A stretch of 64,000 nucleotides of DNA from an uncultured Eubacteriales bacterium (GTDB taxonomy: Bacteria; Bacillota; Clostridia; Oscillospirales; Oscillospiraceae). The position numbers and the translations under genes are program-made. Shown in pieces: positions 22,348 through 30,384 of the stretch; position 1 is the first letter of the stretch, and each line of letters opens with the position of its first letter. The notes beneath the pieces were generated by a model. The model was not told where the DNA came from and did not search any database. It saw only the letters and a list, made by a program, of their open reading frames with translations. The DNA lies in NCBI GenBank assembly GCA_900544295.1, contig UQUO01000003.1, positions 62,001 to 126,000 of the forward strand. Direction: 5' to 3'.

Positions 22348-24183
22348 ATGGATAAACGCCTGGAGCGCATATTGCCGGGCGTGCAGAAGCCTGCACGCTA
22401 CACCGGCGGGGAATATAACGAGATCATCAAGGACAAGGCCGACGTCAAGTTGCGGATGGCCTTTTGTTTTCCCGACGTCTACGAGATCGGCATGTCGAAC
22501 CTCGGCATGCGCATACTCTACGGCTGCATAAATACCGAGCCGGACATCTGGTGCGAGCGCGTATTCGCGCCCTGGGGCGACATGGCGGAGCAGATGCGTG
22601 CGGCGGGCATCCCGCTCTACGCGCTGGAGAGCGGCGACCCCGTCTCGGAGTTCGACGTCCTCGGCTTCTCGCTGGGCTACGAGATGGCCTATTGCACGGT
22701 GCTCGACATGCTGGACATGGCGGACATCCCGCTCCGCTCGGCGGACAGGCCGGACCTCGTGCCGCTCATTTTCGCGGGCGGGACGAGCTGCTGCAACCCG
22801 GAGCCCATGGCGCCCTTCCTCGACCTCATGGTGCTCGGCGAGGGCGAGGAGGTGGACATCGAAGTCCTGCGCCTCTTCCAAAAGGCGCGCGACGAGGGCT
22901 GGGAGAAGCGCCGCTTCCTCACCGAGGCTGCGAAAATACCGGGCGTCTATGTCCCCGCGCTCTATGAGCCGGAGTGGAACGCCGACGGCACGCTCCGGGC
23001 GCTGACGCCGCTGGAGGGTGCGCCGGAAATCGTCACAAAGCGCATAGTCTCGAATCTGGACAAGTCCTATTATCCCACCGCGCCCATCGTGCCGAGCACC
23101 GAGATAGTCCACGACCGTGTGAATGTCGAGCTCTTCCGCGGCTGCGTGCGCGGCTGCCGCTTCTGCCAGGCGGGCTATGTCTACCGCCCCATCCGAGCCC
23201 GGAGCGCGGAGCGGGTCATCGAGATAGGCAAGGAGAGCCTGAAGAACACCGGCTGCCAGGAGGCGACGCTGCTCTCGCTATCGAGCAGCGACTACAAGCA
23301 CCTTACCGAAGCCTGCGACGGGCTGCTCGACTGGTGCGAGCCGCAGAATATCAGCCTCTCGCTGCCCTCCCTGCGCGCGGACAACTTCTCCATGGAGCTC
23401 ATGAGCCGCCTGCAAAAGGTACGGCGCGGCGGCCTGACCTTCGCGCCCGAGGCCGGGACGCAGAGGCTGCGGGACGTCATAAACAAGAACGTAACGGAAG
23501 ACGACCTGCTGAACACCTGCCGCATAGCCTTCGAGGGCGGCTGGAACGGAATCAAGCTCTATTTCATGCTCGGCCTGCCCACGGAGACGGATGAGGACGT
23601 GCGCGGCATCGCTGACCTCGCCTCGAAGGTGCTGCACGTCTGGCGGCAGTATTCGCCCAATAAGCAGCGCGGCGTGCGGATAACCGTCAGCACGTCCTGC
23701 TTCATCCCCAAGCCGCACAGCCCCTTCCAGTGGGAGGCGCAGGTGTCGATGGAGGAATACCGCCGCCGCGTGGAGCTGCTCCGCAGCAGCATCACGGCGA
23801 AGAACGTCAGCTACAACTGGCATGACCCTGACACCAGCTTTGTCGAGGCGGCCCTCTCGCGCGGCGACAGGAAGATAGCCGACGTCATCGAGGCCGTCTG
23901 GCGCGCCGGCGGGCGCATGGAGGCCTGGAGCGACTATTTCCGCTTCGAGCGCTGGATGCGGGCATTTGAGGACTGCGGCCTCGACCCGGCCTTTTACGCC
24001 TCGCGCGAGCGCGGGGAGGATGAGGTGCTGCCCTGGTGCCGCGTGAATATGGGCGTGCGGGAGAGCCTGCTGCTGCGTGAGCGGCACAGGGCCTACGAGG
24101 CGCAGCTCTCGCCGGACTGCCGCGCGGCCTGCTCTGCCTGCGGGGCCGCGGCGCTGCTGGAGGAGGGCAGATGCGATGGATAA
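22348..24183 (+). CDS. B12-binding-domain radical SAM protein (TIGR03960 type)
   Basis: A 611-residue protein. An N-terminal region resembling a cobalamin-binding fold (VKLRMAFCFPDVYEIGMSNLGM) is followed by a radical-SAM core with C266, C270 and C273 in GCVRGCRFC. Members are uncharacterised but almost always sit next to a DUF2344/TIGR03936 protein, as here. The ATG at 22348 is used because AGGAG is 9 bases upstream; the GTG six bases earlier is too close. Its stop overlaps the partner gene by 8 bases. Confidence 0.9.
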   Translation: MDKRLERILPGVQKPARYTGGEYNEIIKDKADVKLRMAFCFPDVYEIGMSNLGMRILYGCINTEPDIWCERVFAPWGDMAEQMRAAGIPLYALESGDPVSEFDVLGFSLGYEMAYCTVLDMLDMADIPLRSADRPDLVPLIFAGGTSCCNPEPMAPFLDLMVLGEGEEVDIEVLRLFQKARDEGWEKRRFLTEAAKIPGVYVPALYEPEWNADGTLRALTPLEGAPEIVTKRIVSNLDKSYYPTAPIVPSTEIVHDRVNVELFRGCVRGCRFCQAGYVYRPIRARSAERVIEIGKESLKNTGCQEATLLSLSSSDYKHLTEACDGLLDWCEPQNISLSLPSLRADNFSMELMSRLQKVRRGGLTFAPEAGTQRLRDVINKNVTEDDLLNTCRIAFEGGWNGIKLYFMLGLPTETDEDVRGIADLASKVLHVWRQYSPNKQRGVRITVSTSCFIPKPHSPFQWEAQVSMEEYRRRVELLRSSITAKNVSYNWHDPDTSFVEAALSRGDRKIADVIEAVWRAGGRMEAWSDYFRFERWMRAFEDCGLDPAFYASRERGEDEVLPWCRVNMGVRESLLLRERHRAYEAQLSPDCRAACSACGAAALLEEGRCDG

Positions 24184-24835
24184 GCTGAGATTGAGGTTCC
24201 AAAAGACCGGCAAGGCCGTGTACATTTCACACCTGGACCTCATGCGCGTCGTGCAGCGCATCTTCCTGCGCGCGGGAACACCGATAAAATACAGCGAGGG
24301 CTTCAACCCCCACGCGCTCATTTCCATTTGTCTGCCCCTGTCCGTGGGCATGGCGAGCGAGTGCGAGCTGATGGATTTCCGCGTCACGCGCGAAGTTGAC
24401 CTCGCCGCCCTGCCGGAGACGCTCAACGCCGTCTCGCCCGAGGGCGTGCGCTTTCTGGCCGCCTACGAGCCGGAGCGCAAGGCGGCGCTGATAAAGTGGC
24501 TGCGCGTCCGCTGCGAGTTCGAGTATGACAGCCGCGACGCTCTGGCTCTGCTGCCAAGGCTTGAGGCGTATTTCTCCTCGCCTGAGGTAAAGGTGACGCG
24601 CCGGACGAAGAGGGGGGAGGGCGAGTTTGACCTCGCCCCGCACCTGCGGGACATGGAGTGGACGGCCCGTCCCGGCCTCGTGCAGCTGGAGTGCCTTGTC
24701 TCGGCGCAGGAGCCGACGGTTAACCCGGAGCTGCTGACGGCCTCCCTGCGTGAGCGCGCGCCGGAGCTGGCCCCGGACTTTGCGCGCTTCACGCGGCTTG
24801 AGACATACGACGGGAACATGGAGGTGTTCAGATGA
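24176..24835 (+). CDS. TIGR03936 family protein (DUF2344), radical-SAM partner
   Basis: A 219-residue protein beginning MDKLRLRFQKTGKAVYISHLD, the hallmark N-terminus of TIGR03936. Continuing stretches such as FLRAGTPIKYSEGFNPH also fit. It usually occurs fused to or next to the TIGR03960 radical SAM protein and in many Firmicutes lies near rplU/rpmA or rne/rng, which are not present here. Function unknown; a role in RNA or ribosome modification has been suggested only from context. GGAGGAGGG precedes the ATG. Confidence 0.88.
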   Translation: MDKLRLRFQKTGKAVYISHLDLMRVVQRIFLRAGTPIKYSEGFNPHALISICLPLSVGMASECELMDFRVTREVDLAALPETLNAVSPEGVRFLAAYEPERKAALIKWLRVRCEFEYDSRDALALLPRLEAYFSSPEVKVTRRTKRGEGEFDLAPHLRDMEWTARPGLVQLECLVSAQEPTVNPELLTASLRERAPELAPDFARFTRLETYDGNMEVFR

Positions 24836-25494
24836 GCGCGGGCTTCCGCCTGATAGACCTCGAAACCTGGCCCCGGCGCGAGCATTACGAGGCGTACTTC
24901 AAGAATACCCCCTGTACCTGGAGCATGACGGTGCAGCTGGACGTGACGGGGCTCGTGAAGCAGGGAGCAAAGCTGTATCCGGCGCTGCTCTACGCCTGCG
25001 GCAAGGTGGCGAACCGGCACGAGGAGTTCCGCATGTCGCTGGATGAAGCGGGCCGCCCGGGCGTGTGGGACGAGCTGCACACAAGCTACACGGTGTTCCA
25101 CAAGGACACGGAGACCTTTTCCTGCCTCTGGACGCCGTATTATGAAGACCCTGCGGAGTATTTTGCCGCCTATCAGCATGATTTGGCGCGCTGGGGCGCG
25201 GCGGAGGGCTTTGAGCCCCAGCCGGATGTGCCGAAAAACATCTATTACGCCTCGATGCTGCCCTGGGAGAGCTTCGAGGGTTTCAATCTGAACCTCCAGA
25301 AGGGCTGGGGTTTTCTCCTGCCCACCTTCACCTTCGGGAAATACACGGAGCACGAGGGGCGAATAACGCTTCCCATCGCCATACAGGTCCACCACGCCGC
25401 CTGCGACGGCTTTCACGCCTGCCGCTTCATAGCGGAGCTGAGGCAGGAGCTGGAGGCGCTAGACGCCGCGGCCTTCGGCGGCAGACCGGAATGA
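24832..25494 (+). CDS. CatA-like (chloramphenicol acetyltransferase family) O-acetyltransferase
   Basis: A 220-residue CAT-fold protein. The catalytic signature HHAACDG is at 187-193, and the N-terminus (RLIDLETWPRREHYEAYF) closely follows type A CAT enzymes. Type A CATs acetylate chloramphenicol using acetyl-CoA, but chromosomal homologues may act on other hydroxylated compounds. Its base composition matches its neighbours and it is tightly coupled to the preceding gene (4-base overlap), with no mobile-element signs. This suggests an old resident gene rather than recently acquired resistance. Confidence 0.85.
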   Translation: MSAGFRLIDLETWPRREHYEAYFKNTPCTWSMTVQLDVTGLVKQGAKLYPALLYACGKVANRHEEFRMSLDEAGRPGVWDELHTSYTVFHKDTETFSCLWTPYYEDPAEYFAAYQHDLARWGAAEGFEPQPDVPKNIYYASMLPWESFEGFNLNLQKGWGFLLPTFTFGKYTEHEGRITLPIAIQVHHAACDGFHACRFIAELRQELEALDAAAFGGRPE

Positions 25495-25503
25495 GGTGGG
25501 CGG

Positions 25504-26448
25504 ATGCGTGACGGTTACGGAAGAGATATATATTATCTCCGCCTTTCGGTGACGGATCTGTGCAACCTGCGCTGCGTCTACTGCATGCCGGCGCAGGGTG
25601 TGGAGAAACGGCGGCACGAGGACATCCTGAGCATTGAGGAGCTGGAGGAGATCGCCCTGGCGGCGGGCCGCTGCGGCATACGCAAGATACGCCTGACGGG
25701 CGGGGAACCGCTGGTGCGGCGCGGCATCGTGGATATCTGCGCGCGCACGGCGGCTGCCCCGGGCGTGGAGGAGGTCTGCATGACGACGAACGGCCTGCTC
25801 CTGCCCGTCCTTGCGGCCGACCTGCGCCGCGCGGGCCTGCGCCGGGTGAATATCAGCCTCGACACCCTCTCGCCGGAGCGCTACCGCGAGGTGACGCGCA
25901 TCGGAGAGCTGGAAGCCGCTCTCGCGGGCCTGCGCGCCGCGCTGGACAACTTCGAGACGGTGAAGATAAACGCCGTCCTCATCGGCGGCGAGGGTGAGGC
26001 GGAGATACCGCGCATGGTGGAACTCTCGCGGGAGCTGCCCGTGGAGGTCCGTTTCATAGAGCTGATGCCCATAGGCGAGTGCGCCCACTGGCCGGAGGGA
26101 CGCTTCATCCCGAACACGCGCGTGCTGGAGGTTGTGCCGGAGCTGGAGCCCTGCGGCTCCTCGGGCGTGGCGCGGCTCTACAGCCTGCCGAACGCCAAGG
26201 GGAGGGTGGGGCTCATAAGCCCCCTCAGCTCTCATTTCTGCCCGGAGTGCAACCGCATCCGCATAACGCCGGACGGGCGGCTGAAGCCCTGCCTGCACTC
26301 TGCGCAGGAGATAGAGCTGCGCGGCCTGCGCGGCGCGGAGCTGGACGCAAAGCTCATGGAAGGCATCTGCGCCAAGCCCATGCGCCACCACCTGAGCGCG
26401 GTCTCGCCAAGCGAGAGCCTGCGCGGCATGAGCCGGATAGGAGGCTAG
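25504..26448 (+). CDS. moaA: GTP 3',8-cyclase (molybdenum cofactor biosynthesis)
   Basis: A 314-residue radical-SAM enzyme catalysing the first step of molybdopterin synthesis. The N-terminal cluster is C20-x3-C24-x2-C27 (CNLRCVYC). The C-terminal cluster is in [19 protein letters not shown], and the essential C-terminal Gly-Gly is present. It lies 9 bases after the CAT-like gene. moaC follows 2 bases after the stop. Confidence 0.97.
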   Translation: MRDGYGRDIYYLRLSVTDLCNLRCVYCMPAQGVEKRRHEDILSIEELEEIALAAGRCGIRKIRLTGGEPLVRRGIVDICARTAAAPGVEEVCMTTNGLLLPVLAADLRRAGLRRVNISLDTLSPERYREVTRIGELEAALAGLRAALDNFETVKINAVLIGGEGEAEIPRMVELSRELPVEVRFIELMPIGECAHWPEGRFIPNTRVLEVVPELEPCGSSGVARLYSLPNAKGRVGLISPLSSHFCPECNRIRITPDGRLKPCLHSAQEIELRGLRGAELDAKLMEGICAKPMRHHLSAVSPSESLRGMSRIGG

Positions 26449-26450
26449 CT

Positions 26451-26939
26451 ATGGAGCTCACACACTTCAACGACGAGGGCCGCGCCCACATGGTGGACGT
26501 GGGCGAGAAGCCGCGGACAAAGCGCATAGCCCGCGCGCAGGCGCGCGTATATCTCGCGCCGGAGACCTTCCGCCTCGTGCGGGACGGCGGCATGAAGAAG
26601 GGCGACGTCCTGGCCGTGGCCCAGGTGGCGGGCATCATGGCGGCGAAGAAGAATTCGGAGCTCATCCCAATGTGCCACCCCATCGCCATAACCTCTGCGG
26701 ACATCAGCTTCGAGCTGGACGCGGAGCGGCACACGATAACGATAAGCGCCGAAGTCGGCTGTACGGGCGAGACCGGCGTGGAGATGGAGGCCCTGACGGC
26801 GGCGAGCGTCGCGGCGCTGACGGTCTACGATATGTGCAAGGCCGTGCAGCGGGACATCCGCATAGGCGATATCTGTCTGCTGTACAAATCCGGCGGCAAG
26901 TCCGGCGAATATAAGAGGGAGGAAGAGGACAATGGCTGA
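26451..26939 (+). CDS. moaC: Cyclic pyranopterin monophosphate synthase
   Basis: A 162-residue enzyme that rearranges the MoaA product to cyclic pyranopterin monophosphate. Motifs are LIPMCHPI and the active-site segment [10 protein letters not shown]. The start at 26451 follows GGAGG and matches the family N-terminus ([16 protein letters not shown]). The end overlaps the MOSC gene by 8 bases. Confidence 0.96.
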   Translation: MELTHFNDEGRAHMVDVGEKPRTKRIARAQARVYLAPETFRLVRDGGMKKGDVLAVAQVAGIMAAKKNSELIPMCHPIAITSADISFELDAERHTITISAEVGCTGETGVEMEALTAASVAALTVYDMCKAVQRDIRIGDICLLYKSGGKSGEYKREEEDNG

Positions 26940-27363
26940 GGTCAAGGCGGTCTGCATAAGCGAGCGCAAGGGCACCATGAAGCATGAGGTGCCGGAGATA
27001 CACGTAAAAATCAAGCACGGCATAGAGGGCGACGCCCACGCGGGCGACTGGCACAGGCAGATCAGCCTGCTGGGTACGGAGAGCGTGGACAAGCTGCGCC
27101 ACATCCTGCCCGACATCCCCGCTGGGGCCTTCGCGGAGAACATATTGACGGAGGGCATCACGCTCTACAAGCTGCCCATAGGCACGCGCCTGCGTGTGGG
27201 CGAGGCGCTGCTGGAGGTGACGCAGATAGGCAAGGAGTGCCACATGGACTGTGCCATCCGCAAGCAGGTGGGCGACTGCGTCATGCCGCGCGAGGGCATT
27301 TTCACCGTCGTCGTCGAGGAGGGCGCGATAAAAGCGGGGGACAAGGTAGAAATAGTGGAATAA
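26932..27363 (+). CDS. MOSC domain protein
   Basis: A 143-residue stand-alone MOSC domain. It contains [18 protein letters not shown] and, near the C-terminus, the conserved Cys region [15 protein letters not shown] proteins bind molybdenum cofactor or its sulfur and are found in cofactor sulfurases and carriers. Translational coupling to moaC supports a role in molybdenum cofactor handling. No moaD, moaE, mogA or modABC is in the window. Confidence 0.88.
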   Translation: MAEVKAVCISERKGTMKHEVPEIHVKIKHGIEGDAHAGDWHRQISLLGTESVDKLRHILPDIPAGAFAENILTEGITLYKLPIGTRLRVGEALLEVTQIGKECHMDCAIRKQVGDCVMPREGIFTVVVEEGAIKAGDKVEIVE

Positions 27364-27378
27364 AACGCAAAATACCCC

Positions 27379-27407
27379 TTGCAATTGTGTAGCAAATATG
27401 CTAACAT
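27379..27407 (+). promoter_or_regulatory. Promoter of rplS
   Basis: The -35 TTGCAA (27379-27384), a 17-base spacer and -10 TAACAT (27402-27407). It gives a 5' leader of about 90 bases. Confidence 0.7.
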
Positions 27408-27444
27408 ACTATGGCTTGCGCGAGAGCGCATGAATCAGGATGGT

Positions 27445-27500
27445 CCTCTGCCGGAACGGGAAAGCCGCCGGGCACGAACGTCCGTATCGAAAGAGGGATA
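27445..27500 (+). promoter_or_regulatory. Candidate L19 leader hairpin sequestering the rplS ribosome-binding site
   Basis: CCTCT (27445-27449) can pair with AGAGG (27492-27496), which is the rplS Shine-Dalgarno. Between them TGCCGG/CCGGGCA and CGG/CCG form an inner hairpin. This layout fits autoregulated ribosomal-protein leaders such as the Firmicute L19 leader. I have not matched it to a covariance model. Confidence 0.5.
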
Positions 27501-27503
27501 ACA

Positions 27504-27845
27504 ATGGATCTGGTCAAGACTCTGACCCAGCAGTACATGAAGCCCGAGCTTCCCCAGATGAACGTGGGCGACACCGTCCGCGTGACCGTGCGCGTCAAGG
27601 AAGGCAACCGCGTCCGCAACCAGGCGTTCGACGGCACCATCATTGCTAAGAAGCACGGCGGTATCAACGAGACCATCACCGTCCGCCGCATCAGCTACGG
27701 CGTCGGCTGCGAGAAGGTCTTCCCGGTGCACTCTCCCACCATCGTCTCCGTCGAGACGGTCCGCCGCGGCAAGGTCCGCCGCGCGAAGCTTTACTACCTG
27801 CGCGACCGCGTGGGCAAGAAGGCCAAGGTCAAGGAGCGCATCTGA
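27504..27845 (+). CDS. rplS: 50S ribosomal protein L19
   Basis: A 113-residue L19 protein with the conserved [15 protein letters not shown] and [17 protein letters not shown] segments and a basic C-terminus. L19 lies at the 30S-50S interface. The ATG at 27504 follows AGAGGG; longer in-frame reading upstream has no family similarity. Its codon use is markedly biased (isoleucine almost only ATC, no ATA), as expected for high expression. It has its own promoter and terminator; trmD and rimM are not adjacent. Confidence 0.97.
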   Translation: MDLVKTLTQQYMKPELPQMNVGDTVRVTVRVKEGNRVRNQAFDGTIIAKKHGGINETITVRRISYGVGCEKVFPVHSPTIVSVETVRRGKVRRAKLYYLRDRVGKKAKVKERI

Positions 27846-27863
27846 ATCACGATGCAAAGCAAG

Positions 27864-27889
27864 GCCCGCTGCACAAGCAGCGGGCTTTT
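27864..27889 (+). terminator. Intrinsic terminator after rplS
   Basis: A perfect 9-bp stem GCCCGCTGC/GCAGCGGGC with loop ACAA followed by TTTT. Confidence 0.88.
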
Positions 27890-27919
27890 GCTGTTGCGAT
27901 GCATGAACAAGAATAACTG

Positions 27920-27948
27920 TTGCCAGCTCGGGAGAAAAAAGGTATAAT
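27920..27948 (+). promoter_or_regulatory. Promoter of the lepB operon
   Basis: The -35 TTGCCA (27920-27925), a 17-base spacer and a perfect -10 TATAAT (27943-27948). Confidence 0.8.
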
Positions 27949-27983
27949 GCTAATTTAGCAGAAATCAGGAGTTGATGCTAGGC

Positions 27984-28547
27984 ATGAATCAAAACGCAAA
28001 GGCCGAAAAGGCGCCGCGCTCCACGCGGTCTGACATATACGATTGGCTCCAGTGCATCGTCATGGCCATCGTCATATGCGTGCTGTTTTTCTCGTTCATC
28101 GTGCGGCTGGTGGACGTCGTGGGCAACTCGATGTACCCGACGCTCGAAAACGGGGACAAGATACTCGTCTCCAACCTCTTCTACAAGCCCAAGCAGGGCG
28201 ACATCGTCGTCTTCCGTAAGGACGAGTATCGCGAGGAGCCGCTGGTTAAGCGCATCATCGCCGTCGAGGGCCAGACCGTGGATATTGACTTCAACCTCGG
28301 TATAGTCTACGTGGACGGTGAGGCCCTGGACGAGCCGTATATCGCGGAGGCCACGGCGAATCCGGAGGACTTCATCGGCCCCGTCAAGGTCGATGAGGGC
28401 TGCGTCTTTGTCATGGGCGACAACCGCAACGCTTCCACCGACAGCCGCACCTCTGACATCGGAATGGTGGACGAGCGCTGCGTCATGGGCAAGGTGTATT
28501 TCACCGTGTTCCCGCTCAAAAACTTCGGGAGCGATTACAGCGGATGA
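27984..28547 (+). CDS. lepB: Signal peptidase I
   Basis: A 187-residue type I signal peptidase of the single-membrane-span Gram-positive form. It has a cytoplasmic N-terminus of about 25 residues, a membrane segment at about 24-42, the catalytic serine S49 in GNSMYPTL, the lysine base K89 in VKRIIAVEG, and the MGDNRNASTDSR box. It removes signal peptides from secreted proteins at the outer membrane face. The ATG at 27984 is 12 bases after AGGAG; two alternative starts lie closer. The stop overlaps the next start (ATGA). Confidence 0.95.
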   Translation: MNQNAKAEKAPRSTRSDIYDWLQCIVMAIVICVLFFSFIVRLVDVVGNSMYPTLENGDKILVSNLFYKPKQGDIVVFRKDEYREEPLVKRIIAVEGQTVDIDFNLGIVYVDGEALDEPYIAEATANPEDFIGPVKVDEGCVFVMGDNRNASTDSRTSDIGMVDERCVMGKVYFTVFPLKNFGSDYSG

Positions 28548-29422
28548 CAGATAACGGCTTTGAGAAAATGAATATCCAGTGGTTCCCCGGCCACATGACC
28601 AAGGCCGGTCGGATGATCGAGGAGAACGTGAAGCTCGTGGACGCTGTTTGCGAGCTTCTCGACGCGCGCATACCCATGTCGAGCCGCAACCCGGATATAG
28701 ACCGTCTCGCGGGAGGCAAACCGCGCCTTGTCATCTTGAACCGCGTGGACCTCGCGGACCCCGCCGTCACGGCAAAGTGGCGCGCATATTTCAAGGCCCG
28801 GGGCCTCGACGTGCTGGAGACGGACAGCAAGAGCGGCAGGGGAGTGCAGAGTTTCCCCGCCGCCGTGCGGAGTCTCCTGAAGGACAAGCTCGCCGCCTAC
28901 GCCGCCAAGGGCCAGGCGACGCGGCCCCTGCGCGTAATGGTGCTGGGCATCCCGAACGTCGGGAAGTCCACCTTTATAAATAAGGCCGCGGGCAGGAAAG
29001 CCGCGGCCGTTTCAGACCGCCCGGGCGTCACGCGCGGCCGCCAGTGGATAAGCGTGGACCGCGGCCTTGAACTGCTGGACACGCCGGGCATCCTCTGGCC
29101 GCGCTTCGACAGCCAGGAGGTGGGCGAGCTGCTGGCTGCCACCGGCGCTGTTAAGGACGACGTGCTCGACCGCGAGACCTTGGCTGCAAATCTGCTGATA
29201 AGGCTGCGCAAGCTCTATCCCGAGGCCGTAAACGCGCGCTATAAGCTCACGCCGGAGGACGGCGAGGCGGGCTGGCAGCTGTTGGAGGCCGCGGCGAAGA
29301 AGCGAGGCTTCCTCGCCGGCCGCGGGGAGTACGACACGGAGCGCATGGCCGCCGTGCTGCTGGACGAGTTCCGCGGCGGCAAGCTGGGCCGCATGAGCCT
29401 GGAGGCGCCCGATGAAGCCTGA
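28544..29422 (+). CDS. rbgA: Ribosome biogenesis GTPase RbgA (YlqF)
   Basis: A 292-residue circularly permuted GTPase needed for late 50S assembly. The order of motifs is permuted: G4 NRVD first, then G1 GIPNVGKST and G3 DTPG. The family N-terminus IQWFPGHMTKAGR begins at residue 10, so a start at 28568 is also possible; 28544 is favoured by coupling to the lepB stop. A C-terminal ANTAR-like helical domain is expected from the length. rnhB overlaps its end by 11 bases. Confidence 0.95.
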   Translation: MTDNGFEKMNIQWFPGHMTKAGRMIEENVKLVDAVCELLDARIPMSSRNPDIDRLAGGKPRLVILNRVDLADPAVTAKWRAYFKARGLDVLETDSKSGRGVQSFPAAVRSLLKDKLAAYAAKGQATRPLRVMVLGIPNVGKSTFINKAAGRKAAAVSDRPGVTRGRQWISVDRGLELLDTPGILWPRFDSQEVGELLAATGAVKDDVLDRETLAANLLIRLRKLYPEAVNARYKLTPEDGEAGWQLLEAAAKKRGFLAGRGEYDTERMAAVLLDEFRGGKLGRMSLEAPDEA

Positions 29423-30020
29423 AATCGACCTCTGGGCGCTGGAAAACGAGCTGTACGACAGCGGCATCAGCACGCTCTGCGGCGTGGACGAGGCCGGACG
29501 CGGCCCACTCGCCGGTCCGGTATGCGCCGCCGCGGTCATCCTGCCGCGCGGACTTGTGATACCGGGGCTCGACGACTCTAAGAAGCTCAGCGAAAAGCGC
29601 CGTGAGGCGCTCTACGACGAGATAACGCAAAAGGCCCTGCACTGGCACGCCGCCTTCGCCTCGGTGGAGGAGATCGAGGAGCTGAACATCCTCGGCGCGA
29701 CGTATCTGGCCATGAACCGCGCCATAGCGGGCCTCGGCGCCGTGCCGGAGCTCGCGCTCATAGACGGCAACCGCGCCGCGGGTGTGGAGCATAACTGCAA
29801 GTGCGTCGTCGGCGGAGACGGCAAATGCGCGGATATCGCCGCGGCGAGCATAATCGCCAAAGTCACGAGGGACCGGCTCATGTACGAGCTGGATAAGGAG
29901 TATCCCGGCTACGGCTTCGCAAAGCACAAGGGCTACGGCACGGCGGCGCACTATGCTGCCATACGCGGGCTTGGCCCCTGCCCGGCGCACCGGCCCTCAT
30001 TTTTGAGGAAGATGCACTGA
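29412..30020 (+). CDS. rnhB: Ribonuclease HII
   Basis: A 202-residue RNase HII that cleaves RNA in RNA-DNA hybrids and single ribonucleotides in DNA. Motifs are GVDEAGRGPLAGPV with the catalytic Asp-Glu pair, the LDDSKKLS segment, and IIAKVTRDR. It lies in the conserved rbgA-rnhB-yraN order. Its stop shares a base with the yraN start. Confidence 0.96.
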   Translation: MKPEIDLWALENELYDSGISTLCGVDEAGRGPLAGPVCAAAVILPRGLVIPGLDDSKKLSEKRREALYDEITQKALHWHAAFASVEEIEELNILGATYLAMNRAIAGLGAVPELALIDGNRAAGVEHNCKCVVGGDGKCADIAAASIIAKVTRDRLMYELDKEYPGYGFAKHKGYGTAAHYAAIRGLGPCPAHRPSFLRKMH

Positions 30021-30373
30021 TGGACAGGAAAAAGCTCCTGGGCCGCGAGGGCGAGGCCGAGGCCGCCCGCTACCTCGAAAGGAAGGGCTACAAAATATTG
30101 GGCCTCAACTACTCCTGCCGCTACGGTGAAATTGACGTCATTGCGGAAAAGGGCGGCTACGCGGCCATAGTGGAGGTGAAGCTGCGCGAGAGCGCGGAGT
30201 TTGCCGAGGCGCGCGAGTTTGTCACCAGGGCCAAGCAGGCGAAGCTCCGCCGCGCGGCTCTGCACTGGATGATGACGAGCGGTACCTCTCTCCAGCCGCG
30301 CTTTGACGTTGTGGAGATATACACCGGCGGCCGGGAGCACATAATAAATCACATAGAGAACGCATTTGAATAG
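30020..30373 (+). CDS. yraN: YraN family (UPF0102) endonuclease-like protein
   Basis: A 117-residue protein with a restriction-endonuclease-like core: GEIDVIAEKGGYAAIVEVKLR contains the D...ExK arrangement of the fold. The LGREGEAEAARYLERKGYKIL N-terminus is typical. Its biological function is unknown, though it is thought to act on Holliday-junction-like DNA in its archaeal relatives. It follows rnhB as in many bacteria. Confidence 0.9.
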   Translation: MDRKKLLGREGEAEAARYLERKGYKILGLNYSCRYGEIDVIAEKGGYAAIVEVKLRESAEFAEAREFVTRAKQAKLRRAALHWMMTSGTSLQPRFDVVEIYTGGREHIINHIENAFE

Positions 30374-30384
30374 GAGGCAGGGAA

